Assembly: GCF_001274895.1 (NCBI RefSeq)
Contig: NZ_CP006841.1
Span: 186,001-250,000, forward strand
Length of the DNA: 64,000 bases
Source: Corynebacterium lactis RW2-5
Lineage (GTDB): Bacteria > Actinomycetota > Actinomycetes > Mycobacteriales > Mycobacteriaceae
Reading direction: 5' to 3'
Shown: in pieces, positions 16,288 through 26,862 of the stretch
How positions within the stretch are numbered: position 1 is the stretch's first letter
Layout: every line of letters begins with the position of its first letter
Made by a program: the position numbers and the translations under genes
The notes under the pieces: generated by a model
The model's input: the letters and a program-made list of their open reading frames with translations, nothing else
Told to the model about the DNA's origin: nothing
The model's database searches: none

Positions 16288-17556
16288 CTACTTGGACTCT
16301 TCCAGCTCGGTGACCAAGCGCAGGAAGGCCTCGTCGGACACCAGCGGAATCTCCTTGCGATGCGCGTGCATCGCCTTGCCCGTCAGCTCCGCAGGAGTGA
16401 CATTCGCAGGCCGGTTGCACACTAATAGCGAAGACTCGCGAGTGACCTTCTCCGAATACGCCAGACCAGCGCGGACACCGGCGGCGATCAGGCGGTCCGG
16501 GTCCATTGTGACCTCCGGGGCGACAACGAATTCCATCCCCGGCGACAACTTCCCACCCGGAGCGTAGCGCCCCGGATTCTCCACCGGACGCGGCGCCTCC
16601 ATGGCATCGACACGCACGGAGGAACGCTGCAGGCCGACCCGGTCCTCCCGGAGATCGTCCGTCGCCATGGACGCAATCGGCCGTGCTGGGGGAGCGTCGG
16701 CGCTGGTGGGGGCGTCGGAAAGCCCGCCCTGCGCGAGGAAAAGCTGCAGCGTGGTGGTGACATCCTCGAGCGTGCGGACGCGCTCCGGGACCTCGATGCC
16801 CGCAGCCGACGCGACCGGCGAAGGCACCTCCAGCCCGTACGCGCGCGCCACCCCGCGCAGGCGAGTGTCCTCGAGTGCGACGCCCTGGCGCCGCGCCGTC
16901 GCGAGCGTATCCACGATAGTCGTCGGCGCCGGGATGCGGCCCGCGCGCGACCTGGTCCGCCGTCCGCGCCCGCGCTTGCTGCGGGAACCCCGCTCTCGGT
17001 TGGCTTGCCGACGTGCCCTCTTGGCCTCAGCCACGATAAAACCCCAGACCATCGGCGCATTATGAGCGATCAGGGTTCTGCCGTCGAGGGCGTGCGCCAA
17101 CTTCGACTGGATGACGCCGAATCGCGGTGCGCCGTCGAAGTCGCTCGGCTGGAGACCATGGAGGTGCGTCGGGCCCGGGTCCTCGGTGGGGTCGATGACG
17201 ACGTGCCACGTGTCGACGATGTTGCCCGCGCGGTCGGCGGTCGAAACGCCGAGGCTGACCATGCGCGCGGACTTCGGGTGGATGCCCGTCGCCTGAATCG
17301 CGACGATGGCGTAGGGGGCTTCTTCCGCAGATGAGAACTGCTTGTGCTGGGCAGCAGCCTTTGTTGCGTCGGTAGTTGCGGGCGTTGCGGTGGTGTCGGT
17401 GGTTGCGGCGCCCGCGGCCCCGCCAACTGCGGTTTCGGGGGCGTGGGGAGGTGTTGACGTCGGCAAGCGGTGTGCACGGCGGCGACCCCTGCGCCTGCGG
17501 TTGCGGCCCTTGGCGGGGCGGGGGGAATTGCGCTCTTCGTGCGCCGAGTCAGTCAT
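16288..17556 (-). CDS. DnaQ-fold exonuclease-like protein with C-terminal BRCT-like domain, catalytic acids missing
   Basis: 422 residues. A basic Arg-rich and Thr/Ala-rich N-terminus (1-~75) precedes a DnaQ-type fold. Motif I, normally VDxETTG, reads VAIQATG, so both metal-binding acids are replaced (Asp to Ala, Glu to Gln). Motif II keeps HNAP but lacks the Asp of HNxxFD (HNAPMVWGF). No HxAxxD motif III is seen. A basic loop (RSKRGRGRRTRSRAGR) is inserted in the fold. The last ~90 residues resemble a BRCT domain. Synteny with murT/gatD/recR equates it to Rv3711c (annotated DnaQ). TAACCT ends exactly 7 bases before the ATG. It is probably a non-catalytic DNA-repair factor. Confidence 0.8.
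   Translation of the reverse strand: MTDSAHEERNSPRPAKGRNRRRRGRRRAHRLPTSTPPHAPETAVGGAAGAATTDTTATPATTDATKAAAQHKQFSSAEEAPYAIVAIQATGIHPKSARMVSLGVSTADRAGNIVDTWHVVIDPTEDPGPTHLHGLQPSDFDGAPRFGVIQSKLAHALDGRTLIAHNAPMVWGFIVAEAKRARRQANRERGSRSKRGRGRRTRSRAGRIPAPTTIVDTLATARRQGVALEDTRLRGVARAYGLEVPSPVASAAGIEVPERVRTLEDVTTTLQLFLAQGGLSDAPTSADAPPARPIASMATDDLREDRVGLQRSSVRVDAMEAPRPVENPGRYAPGGKLSPGMEFVVAPEVTMDPDRLIAAGVRAGLAYSEKVTRESSLLVCNRPANVTPAELTGKAMHAHRKEIPLVSDEAFLRLVTELEESK
17003..17013 (+). repeat. GCTTGCCGACG word
   Basis: In the basic loop of the DnaQ-like gene, antisense to ARRQANR. Confidence 0.9.
17458..17468 (-). repeat. GCTTGCCGACG word
   Basis: In the disordered N-terminus of the DnaQ-like gene, encoding RLPTST. 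Confidence 0.9.
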
Positions 17557-17652
17557 GCCTTAAAGGTTAGCGGGTGGGGAAAGGTGCGGCCGAATTGGTG
17601 CCACTTGGGCGTACACCTAGCTCCACGGACCTCCGCCCATTTCCCCATTCAT

Positions 17653-17720
17653 TTTTTGCCAGCTTTTTGTAGGAAGTAAGGTGAAAAATCCGGTTACTTC
17701 CTACAAAAAGCTGGCAAAAA
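17653..17720. repeat. Dispersed long palindrome, copy A
   Basis: The two 27-base arms (17653-17679 and 17694-17720) are perfect inverted complements that begin TTTTTGCCAGC and end GCTGGCAAAAA, around a 14-base centre. It lies in the divergent gap between the DnaQ-like gene and the AbiEi/DUF559-like gene. The outer ends are T-rich on the left and A-rich on the right, so on neither strand does a T-run follow the stem as in a terminator. Confidence 0.9.
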
Positions 17721-17836
17721 CGCGGGGAGGGTGCGGGGAGGGGGAGCATGCGAGAAGAAGCGGGAACCAAACAGCGACTTTCCGCGCCTGTAACAGTGAC
17801 GCCACAATTACCCGAACCACACAGCGAGGTATCCCA

Positions 17837-18955
17837 GTGGACATTCCCGCACCAAAAAGAAAATCACGGCGCGGCAGGCCGAATCGAAACCAGCGGCCGC
17901 TCGCGGAAGACGAATACGGATTGATCTCCGGCGCGCGCCAGCCAGACGCCGGCGGGCGCCACCGAATGCGCAAGGCGTACAGGGCGGGAAAATTACTCAA
18001 AGTCGGGCATGGGCGTTATGTCAGCGAGCAGCGGTGGGAAGGTCTGCGGTGGGGAAATCGCCTGGTCACGAAGGTGCTCGGGATGGTCGACGAGGCGTCG
18101 GCAGGCGTGATTACGGGTGCGGGGGCGCTGGCGCTGCACGGGGCCTGGGTGCTGCTTCGGGGTGCGTGCGTGGGTGTCGCCGGTGGTGGTCAGAACTTCG
18201 CGGGGCAGCGGATGTTTCGGCGCCTGCGCTGTGAGATCGACCCCGAGGACGTCACTATTATCGCAGGTAGGCGCGTTGCTCGCCTGGCTAAAGCGGTGCT
18301 CGACGAATGCAAGATGCGTTCGCGCAAGCCCGCGCATACCAGGCGCGACCGCGAAAGACTGCAATCGTGGAGGTTAGACGCCCTGCGCGCCGCCTACATA
18401 GCAGTCGAGGGAGCCTTGAGGCACGGCGCCACCCGGGAGGAGCTCGCTCGCACCGCCGCGAGGTACCCGCGTCAGCACGGCCTTCGCCTATTCCGCCGCG
18501 CGCTCGAGGTTTGCCACGGCCGCTGCGAAACTCCCGGCGAGGTACTGACAAAGGTCGCGCTCCTCGACGCCGGCTTGCAATTCCACGAGCAGGCCGAAAT
18601 CTTCGCCCCCGGGACTGACACCGAGCCGCCCACATTCATCGCGCGCGTCGACTTCCTCATCCCGTCCGCGCAGCTCATCGTCGAATTCGACGGCCGCCTG
18701 AAGTACAGCCGCAGCCGCGTCGCACCCACCAACGCCGAGCAATCGCAGATCATCACCGACGAAATCTATCGCGAGCGCGCGCTCCGCGAGGTCGGCTATG
18801 ACGTCATTCGCGTCAGCTGGGACGATGTGGATGGTTTCCCCATCTCCTGCTTGCCGACGCTCACTTCCACCGTTACCGCCCGCCTCCGCATCCTGGGTAA
18901 TTCGGCGGTCCGAGTGCGGGGAATTGTTAAGAATGCGGGGCCGCAGATCGGGTGA
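17837..18955 (+). CDS. AbiEi-like / DUF559-type protein
   Basis: 372 residues from GTG 17837 (GCGAGG upstream); the frame is open back to 17681, inside palindrome A, but that N-terminus is unlikely. After a basic start (KRKSRRGRP), residues ~35-75 resemble the winged-helix antitoxin domain of AbiEi-type proteins (RMRKAYRAGKLLKVGHGRYV). The C-terminal ~110 residues resemble DUF559, a Vsr/restriction-endonuclease fold: RVDFLIPSAQLIVEFDGRLKY, then YRERALREVGYDVIRVSWDDV, with candidate catalytic Asp, Glu and Asp. Such proteins are common orphan accessory genes in actinobacteria. No AbiEii toxin gene is adjacent. The gene stands alone between two copies of the palindrome. Confidence 0.7.
   Translation: MDIPAPKRKSRRGRPNRNQRPLAEDEYGLISGARQPDAGGRHRMRKAYRAGKLLKVGHGRYVSEQRWEGLRWGNRLVTKVLGMVDEASAGVITGAGALALHGAWVLLRGACVGVAGGGQNFAGQRMFRRLRCEIDPEDVTIIAGRRVARLAKAVLDECKMRSRKPAHTRRDRERLQSWRLDALRAAYIAVEGALRHGATREELARTAARYPRQHGLRLFRRALEVCHGRCETPGEVLTKVALLDAGLQFHEQAEIFAPGTDTEPPTFIARVDFLIPSAQLIVEFDGRLKYSRSRVAPTNAEQSQIITDEIYRERALREVGYDVIRVSWDDVDGFPISCLPTLTSTVTARLRILGNSAVRVRGIVKNAGPQIG
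18849..18859 (+). repeat. GCTTGCCGACG word
   Basis: Near the end of the DUF559-like gene, encoding CLPTL. Confidence 0.9.
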
Positions 18956-19042
18956 GGGCGGGGAGGCGGCGTGGGAGGGGAAGGTGGCGTGGGCGGCGGG
19001 GCGGGACCGGGGCGGTGCAGTGGCGCCGCCCCAAAAACAGAA

Positions 19043-19106
19043 TTTGCCAGCTTTTTGTAGGAAGTAAGGCGAAAAATCCGGTTACTTCCTACAAAAAGCT
19101 GGCAAA
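19043..19106. repeat. Dispersed long palindrome, copy B
   Basis: Arms of 25 bases at 19043-19067 and 19082-19106 with a 14-base centre that differs from copy A at one position. It lies between the 3' ends of the DUF559-like gene and leuA, 22 bases before the leuA stop. With copy A it brackets the DUF559-like gene. Confidence 0.9.
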
Positions 19107-19128
19107 AACGAAAGGGGCGAGCCGCGAC

Positions 19129-21015
<1,887 letters not shown>

Positions 21016-21017
<2 letters not shown>

Positions 21018-21063
21018 AAATCCAAGCCCCGCCGCGGCAAAGAAGGAGTAGTCCGCGTTGCAT
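21016..21063 (-). CDS. leuA leader peptide (attenuator)
   Basis: A 15-residue reading frame, MQRGLLLLCRGGAWI, runs from ATG 21063 to TAA 21016. The four successive Leu codons (CTA CTC CTT CTT) include CTA and CTT, which are rare in GC-rich corynebacteria, as expected for a leucine sensor. TAAGGT at 21071-21076 is 7 bases before the ATG, so the leader is translated from the first base of the transcript. The stable hairpin starts directly at the peptide's stop codon. Ribosome stalling at the Leu run would alter folding of that hairpin. Confidence 0.75.
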
Positions 21064-21138
21064 GTGATGTACCTTACCCTCACGATGGCGCTTTTTTCAT
21101 AATTTGGGGGTGTTTAGTCGCCCTTCGCTTGCCCTTTC

Positions 21139-21149
21139 GCTTGCCGACG
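21139..21149 (+). repeat. GCTTGCCGACG word
   Basis: Intergenic, upstream of the leu leader peptide. Confidence 0.95.
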
Positions 21150-21292
21150 ACAATTCGTTGCCGCGGTCAGGGGTTGCAGGTTTCGCGAGTAGTCGTAGCC
21201 TGAATCGCATGGAAGTTCGGTTGCTTTAACGCACCGTGCGACGTGACTGTCAACCGTTCATGATTGTTAGGAGTTTCAAGGAGTGATGGAAA

Positions 21293-21550
21293 ATGATTGG
21301 CGCAGACGCCTTAGTCGCCGCTTCGGCGGATACCAGCGGCTTTACTACTCTTATTGGCGGCTTCGGGCTCGTGGCAATTGCCCTACTTGTCATCGCCCAG
21401 ATTGTCCTTTTTGTTGCGGCCTTGTTCAGCGTTGTGCGCAGCGAGAATTACGGCAGCGGCGGCAAGGCGCTGTGGGCGTTGGCGTGTTTCGCTTTCCCGC
21501 TGCTCGGGCCGATTCTGTGGTTCGCCGTGGGCAAGAACTCATCGATGTAA
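21293..21550 (+). CDS. Small membrane protein with PLDc_N-type domain
   Basis: 85 residues. Two membrane helices (about 20-45 and 60-80) and the pattern WALACFAFPLLGPILWFAVGK match the N-terminal domain of cardiolipin-synthase-type phospholipase D proteins, which occurs alone in many actinobacteria. The catalytic HKD domain is absent, so no enzymatic activity is expected. ATG 21293 is preceded by AAGGAG at 21279-21284. Its function is unknown. Confidence 0.75.
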   Translation: MIGADALVAASADTSGFTTLIGGFGLVAIALLVIAQIVLFVAALFSVVRSENYGSGGKALWALACFAFPLLGPILWFAVGKNSSM

Positions 21551-21611
21551 CCCCGGGCACTTTTGCCGCCTGGAACACTATCCAGCCCGGGACCCCCGTC
21601 TACCGGCCCCG

Positions 21612-22574
21612 CTACGCCTCCGCCTCGTCGGAGTCCGATTCCGAGTCCGCCTTCCCGGCACGGAAGACTTTGCGCAGCCACAGTATGAGCAGCAGCACGA
21701 TCACAGCTGCGGCGGCAACGATGGCCCACATCCACCACTGCCACTGCAGGCCGCCGGATTCGAAGACGCTCTCGTCGGATGGGTCCATCGGCACTTGATG
21801 GCCTGTGACCAGCAGTCGGTGCGTATTAATGCCGTATGGGGTGCAGGTAATTAGGGTAATCAGGTCTTGTCCGGGTTCGCGGCGCAGCCGCGAGGTGCCG
21901 GAGGGGTCGACGACGCTGACGTCGTGTACCTCGTACTTCAATTTCTGTCCGGCAGCGGCAATATAGAAGGCATCGCCTTTTTTGACCTTGACCAGGTTGT
22001 CCCACAGGGTGGCGTTTTGTAGTCCGGTGTGCGCGGACAGCGCGGAGTGTCGTCCCTCGCCGTCTCCGATGCCGCCAACTGGTAGGTCGGTCCCGTAGAG
22101 GTGGCCTGCACCACGAGTGAGCGACTTTTCGGAGGTGCCGTGGTAAATCGGCAGGTCGGAGTTAATTGAGGGGATGATGATGCGCCCCATGGCGTCGGTT
22201 TCGCTCAGTACCGACAGGTATTTCCGGTAGCGCTGGTAACCAGGGGAGTTTTCATCGTCGTCGGTGGTCCATGCGTCGCCGGCGGTGATGTCACCCAGTT
22301 CGGCGTTATATTGGTGTGCCTGGTCCCACGCGGTGTGCAGCACTTCGGGTGGGACGGACTGTTCCAATTTGGAGTACTCGTCGGCCGCGCGCGCTTGCAT
22401 GACGTTGTTCCATTGTGTCGCCACGACGGGGTAGAGCAGCACGCCTAGCCCTACGAGGATAAGCACCAGCGCAATGATGGCGTTGGTGTTGAGTTTCTTT
22501 CCGCTTGCCGACGTTCCTTGCTCTTTAACGTCCTTCTTTTTTACGGCGGCGGTGCGGTTGCTGTGGCGACCCAT
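21612..22574 (-). CDS. Class C (pilin-type) sortase, not adjacent to pilin genes
   Basis: 320 residues. N-terminal helix (~28-50), the class C motif DLPIYHGTSEKSLTRGAGH (lid-related), catalytic His in SAHTGLQ, catalytic Cys in TLITCTPYG followed by Arg in HRLLVTGHQ, and a C-terminal membrane helix (~275-300). Class C sortases polymerise pilins through Lys-Thr isopeptide bonds. It is clearly a paralogue of the sortase at 29026 and lies about 4.3 kb before the major pilin gene on the opposite strand, separated from it by the DMT transporter and lysC-asd. GGCAGGAAC precedes the ATG. No substrate gene is beside it. Confidence 0.9.
   Translation of the reverse strand: MGRHSNRTAAVKKKDVKEQGTSASGKKLNTNAIIALVLILVGLGVLLYPVVATQWNNVMQARAADEYSKLEQSVPPEVLHTAWDQAHQYNAELGDITAGDAWTTDDDENSPGYQRYRKYLSVLSETDAMGRIIIPSINSDLPIYHGTSEKSLTRGAGHLYGTDLPVGGIGDGEGRHSALSAHTGLQNATLWDNLVKVKKGDAFYIAAAGQKLKYEVHDVSVVDPSGTSRLRREPGQDLITLITCTPYGINTHRLLVTGHQVPMDPSDESVFESGGLQWQWWMWAIVAAAAVIVLLLILWLRKVFRAGKADSESDSDEAEA
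22503..22513 (+). repeat. GCTTGCCGACG word
   Basis: In the cytoplasmic N-terminus of the orphan sortase gene, antisense to SASGK. Confidence 0.9.
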
Positions 22575-22725
22575 GTGTTCCTGCCTTTTTTACGGGGATT
22601 TCCGAGGTGACTGGGAATCCAATCCTTTCCAACTTAGGTGTGAAAATGGCGTTTAAAAAATTGAGAACATGCCTATGGGTGTGTTTGTGGGCAGAGTCAC
22701 GCTGCGTCCCAGGCGGTGGACGTAG

Positions 22726-23643
22726 TCAGGCCTGGTCTGCGGCGGTGGCGGGCGGGATCGGGTGCGCCGCCCTATTGGCACCAGCGTCGGCGCCCTCGGA
22801 TCCGGAGCGCACCGCAAGCGCGATGGTCGCCGCAATCATGGTGATCAGAGCCGCGCCGAGTGCGATCCATTCGGATCCTTGCGCTTGGAAATATTCGCCG
22901 AGGACGAGGTAGCCGAGGGAGAAGGCGACGATTGGTTCCACAATCGTCATGGCTGGCAGGGATTGCTGCAGCGGCCCGGCGTTGAACGCGGCCTGCTGAA
23001 TGCCGACGCCAATGATCGACAGCGCCACCAGCAACCAGAGTTCCCAGGCCAAGGAGAGTGACACTAGCCCTTTGGTCATGTACATATCGACAACCGCCTT
23101 CGACAGCAGCGCCACGAATCCGTATAACCAGCCTGTGGCTGTGCCGAGCAGGAGTGCCTTCGGTGCGCGCTGCCAGCTGACGGCGACGGCGTAGATTATT
23201 GTCATCGTAACGCCGCCGAAGGCGAGTACGTATCCCCATGTTGCGGTCGGGATGTCGGTGATTCCGGCGGCCGGTTCGCCGAACACAACCAGTACTGCCA
23301 CGGCAATAGTCAACGCCACCGACCAGGCCATCTCGGCGCGCGAAATTCGGTACCTATTCACCTTCGCTGCCAGAGGGAGAGTGAGCATCAATTTCGTCAC
23401 TAGTAGTGGCTGAACCAGCAGCAATGTGCCAAAAGCGAGAGCCGCGATTTGGAAGGCGTAGCCGGCCATCGCCAGGAAGGAGCCGAACCACCAGCGGGGC
23501 TGACGTACCGTATGGGCAACGCCGCTTAGTGTGCTGGTGTCGTCGGAAAGCGCGTCGGCAAGTTTGTGGCGGATGACGGTTCCCCACGCGATGCTTAGCG
23601 CTGATAGGAGCGCGAGGGCGGCGGCGAGGAGATTGTTGTGCAC
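22726..23643 (-). CDS. DMT-superfamily (EamA-like) integral membrane transporter
   Basis: 305 residues, nine to ten hydrophobic segments, ending in an Ala/Pro tail. The pattern matches the DMT family proteins that lie next to lysC in corynebacteria; the substrate is unknown. A GTG start at 23643 has TAGCAT exactly 7 bases upstream (23651-23656 on this strand), which supports a leaderless start, and there is no ribosome site. It is divergent from lysC with a gap of 122 bases. Confidence 0.8.
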   Translation of the reverse strand: MHNNLLAAALALLSALSIAWGTVIRHKLADALSDDTSTLSGVAHTVRQPRWWFGSFLAMAGYAFQIAALAFGTLLLVQPLLVTKLMLTLPLAAKVNRYRISRAEMAWSVALTIAVAVLVVFGEPAAGITDIPTATWGYVLAFGGVTMTIIYAVAVSWQRAPKALLLGTATGWLYGFVALLSKAVVDMYMTKGLVSLSLAWELWLLVALSIIGVGIQQAAFNAGPLQQSLPAMTIVEPIVAFSLGYLVLGEYFQAQGSEWIALGAALITMIAATIALAVRSGSEGADAGANRAAHPIPPATAADQA

Positions 23644-23765
23644 GTGGGGAATGCTAGCGTACGCCGACTTGGGTAGCCCCTATGTATTTATGAATGCGCC
23701 TCAAGTAAATTAGGGCGATAATAGTTGCTTGCATATATTTGCCTAGTTTTTGGAGGTTGCCGACC

Positions 23766-25031
23766 ATGGCCTTGGTTGTGCAGAAGTACGGTGGTTCGTC
23801 GCTAGAGAGCGCGGAGCGTATTCGCCGCGTTGCTGAGCGGATCGTCGAAACCAAGAAGCAGGGCAACGATGTGGTGGTTGTGTGCTCGGCAATGGGGGAC
23901 ACCACCGATGAGCTGCTGGACTTGGCCAATCAGGTCAACCCGGTGCCGCCGGGACGTGAGATGGACATGTTGCTGACTGCCGGTGAGCGCATCTCTAACG
24001 CACTGGTAGCCATGGCGATTGCCTCCTTTGGTGCTTCGGCGCGGTCCTTTACGGGCTCACAGGCGGGCGTGATTACCACCGAGCGGCACGGAAACGCTCG
24101 CATTGTGGAGGTCACGCCGGGGCGTGTTCGCGAGGCACTGGATGAAGGCCACATCTGCTTGGTTGCGGGCTTCCAGGGTGTCAACCGCGAGACCAAGGAT
24201 GTGACCACCCTGGGTCGTGGTGGTTCGGACACCACTGCAGTCGCGCTGGCCGCGGCGCTGGAGGCCGATGTGTGCGAGATTTACTCGGATGTGGATGGTG
24301 TCTACACCGCCGATCCGCGCATCGTGCCGGATGCTCAGCGCCTGGATAACATCTCTTTCGAGGAGATGCTGGAGATGGCCGCGGTGGGCGCGAAGATTTT
24401 GCAATTGCGCAGCGTGGAATACGCCCGCGCGTTTAATGTCCCGTTGCGTGTGCGTTCGTCGTATAGCAATGACCTGGGCACTCTTGTTGATGGATCGATG
24501 GAGGATATTCCTGTGGAAGAAGCAGTTCTGACTGGCGTGGCGCATGACCGCTCTGAGGCGAAGGTGACCGTGCTCGGCATTCCGGATGACCCGGGCCAGG
24601 CGGCGAAGATGTTCCGCGCGGTCGCGGATGCCGAGATCAACATCGATATGGTGCTGCAGAATGTGTCCACCATTGCCGATAACCGCACGGATATTACTTT
24701 CACCTGTCCGCGCGAGGACGGCCCGAAGGCCATGACTCTGCTGAAGAAGCTGCAGGTGGAAAACGACTGGAAGGATGTGCTTTACGACGACCACGTGGGC
24801 AAGGTTTCCCTCGTTGGCGCGGGCATGAAGTCACATCCGGGTGTCACGGCGACCTTCTGCGAGGCGCTGGCCGACATTGACGTCAATATCGACCTGATTT
24901 CTACATCCGAGATCCGCATCTCCGTGTTGGTCAATGACACTGAGGTGGACAAGTCTGTCAAGGCGCTGCACGACGCCTTCGGGCTCGGCGGCGAGGAAGA
25001 GGCCGTTGTTTACGCTGGTACGGGACGTTAA
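23766..25031 (+). CDS. lysC: Aspartate kinase, alpha subunit (with internal beta-subunit start)
   Basis: 421 residues from ATG 23766, the same length as the C. glutamicum enzyme; GGAGG at 23752-23756 precedes it. The kinase domain begins [12 protein letters not shown], and [14 protein letters not shown] and [13 protein letters not shown] line the active site. Two ACT domains (from ~265) form the Lys+Thr feedback site ([30 protein letters not shown]). The enzyme starts the pathway to Lys, Met, Thr and diaminopimelate. Nine bases separate it from asd. An internal GTG at 24513 preceded by GGAGGAT would yield the separate beta subunit known in C. glutamicum. Confidence 0.95.
   Translation: MALVVQKYGGSSLESAERIRRVAERIVETKKQGNDVVVVCSAMGDTTDELLDLANQVNPVPPGREMDMLLTAGERISNALVAMAIASFGASARSFTGSQAGVITTERHGNARIVEVTPGRVREALDEGHICLVAGFQGVNRETKDVTTLGRGGSDTTAVALAAALEADVCEIYSDVDGVYTADPRIVPDAQRLDNISFEEMLEMAAVGAKILQLRSVEYARAFNVPLRVRSSYSNDLGTLVDGSMEDIPVEEAVLTGVAHDRSEAKVTVLGIPDDPGQAAKMFRAVADAEINIDMVLQNVSTIADNRTDITFTCPREDGPKAMTLLKKLQVENDWKDVLYDDHVGKVSLVGAGMKSHPGVTATFCEALADIDVNIDLISTSEIRISVLVNDTEVDKSVKALHDAFGLGGEEEAVVYAGTGR
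24513..25031 (+). CDS. Aspartate kinase beta subunit (internal in-frame start)
   Basis: GTG 24513 opens the last 172 codons of lysC ([18 protein letters not shown] ...), exactly the length of the known C. glutamicum beta subunit. The ribosome site GGAGGAT at 24500-24506 sits 6 bases upstream. The product consists of the two ACT domains and pairs with the alpha subunit to make the alpha2beta2 feedback-regulated enzyme. An ATG at 24498 is also in frame but lacks as good a ribosome site. Confidence 0.65.
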   Translation: MEEAVLTGVAHDRSEAKVTVLGIPDDPGQAAKMFRAVADAEINIDMVLQNVSTIADNRTDITFTCPREDGPKAMTLLKKLQVENDWKDVLYDDHVGKVSLVGAGMKSHPGVTATFCEALADIDVNIDLISTSEIRISVLVNDTEVDKSVKALHDAFGLGGEEEAVVYAGTGR

Positions 25032-26081
<1,050 letters not shown>

Positions 26082-26216
26082 TGGCCTAGCGGCGCTAGAG
26101 GCGCTGTATCGGGACTGTGGTTGTAGGTAGCCCGGAGGTGTCTGCGGGGCTGTGGTCTATGGGCCGGTGGTGCCTGCTGCCGGGGTTGAAGGTGAGGCCG
26201 TAACCTGCCATTTTTG

Positions 26217-26250
26217 AGAGCTGTGTTTTTTAAAGACGCAGCTCTTTTTC
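26217..26250 (+). terminator. Intrinsic terminator of lysC-asd
   Basis: AGAGCTGTG at 26217-26225 pairs with CGCAGCTCT at 26237-26245 (nine pairs, one of them G-T) around an 11-base loop, followed directly by five T. It lies 136 bases after the asd stop. Confidence 0.8.
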
Positions 26251-26862
26251 TATCTGAGGAAAGCAAGGCGTTGGAAGGGGCGGGGGTAGGTTAAGGGCCT
26301 TTTCTTTCAAGGCAAGCGGTCAGGAGAATCAAGGAAATGTCCGTTTGTAGGGGTAGTTTTGTGATAGCACTTTTGACCGACTTCGAGAGTGCTGCACTAT
26401 GGGTTTCGTTAACGCATACAGTCCTGCGGAAAGGGTGTTAACCAGGGGTGGATGTCACGGCATTGGCCGGCTACCCCCGTAGAGGGGTGTGAGGGTTAAT
26501 TAGTAGGTAGGTTTACACTATTTTCCTACAAAGGTAGGAAAATAGCACTTTAGCTGCGCTAATAGTGTTCGTCGTTTATGTGACACATCGCTGGTAAGTT
26601 AAATTTTTCAACTTTACATATGTGTTGCGCCCGTACAATGAATGTCGTTTTCACTGGTCTAGAACTAAGGTTCACTTAAGCGATTCATGAGAAGACTCAC
26701 AAGAGCCTGAGCGTGCTCCAGGGTCGGGGGAGTAAAACCTCTCGGTGTTTTTCAGTGCATCCCGGCGGGGTAGCCCGGCGTGAATCGTCAAAAAGTGTTA
26801 GGGAACCAGCCCCCGATGTGTGGGTAGGCCCTACATCGGACTGAAGAAAAGGACACTTCATA
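26251..26862 (+). promoter_or_regulatory. Long 5' region of the major pilin gene, with two hairpins
   Basis: About 610 bases without a gene, AT-richer than its surroundings. A perfect 12-bp inverted repeat CTATTTTCCTAC / GTAGGAAAATAG (26518-26529 with 26534-26545, loop AAAG) could be an operator or RNA stem. A second hairpin, CCGATGT / ACATCGG with inner GGG/CCC (26813-26839), ends two bases before the purine-rich ribosome site GAAGAAAAGG (26842-26851) of the pilin gene. No clear -10/-35 pair can be chosen. The layout suggests regulated, possibly post-transcriptional, pilin expression. Confidence 0.5.

Noticed and set aside
17653..17720. Palindromes as intrinsic terminators
   Set aside because: Stems are followed by A-rich, not T-rich, sequence on both strands, and copies A and C lie upstream of genes.
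17681..17836. Extended N-terminus of the DUF559-like gene beginning MKNPVTSYKKLAK
   Set aside because: These codons lie inside palindrome A; the same peptide is produced wherever the palindrome occurs, so it reflects the repeat and not the protein.
26251..26862. Riboswitch upstream of the pilin gene
   Set aside because: Hairpins exist but no known aptamer core (lysine, SAM, cobalamin, TPP, YkoK) can be recognised.
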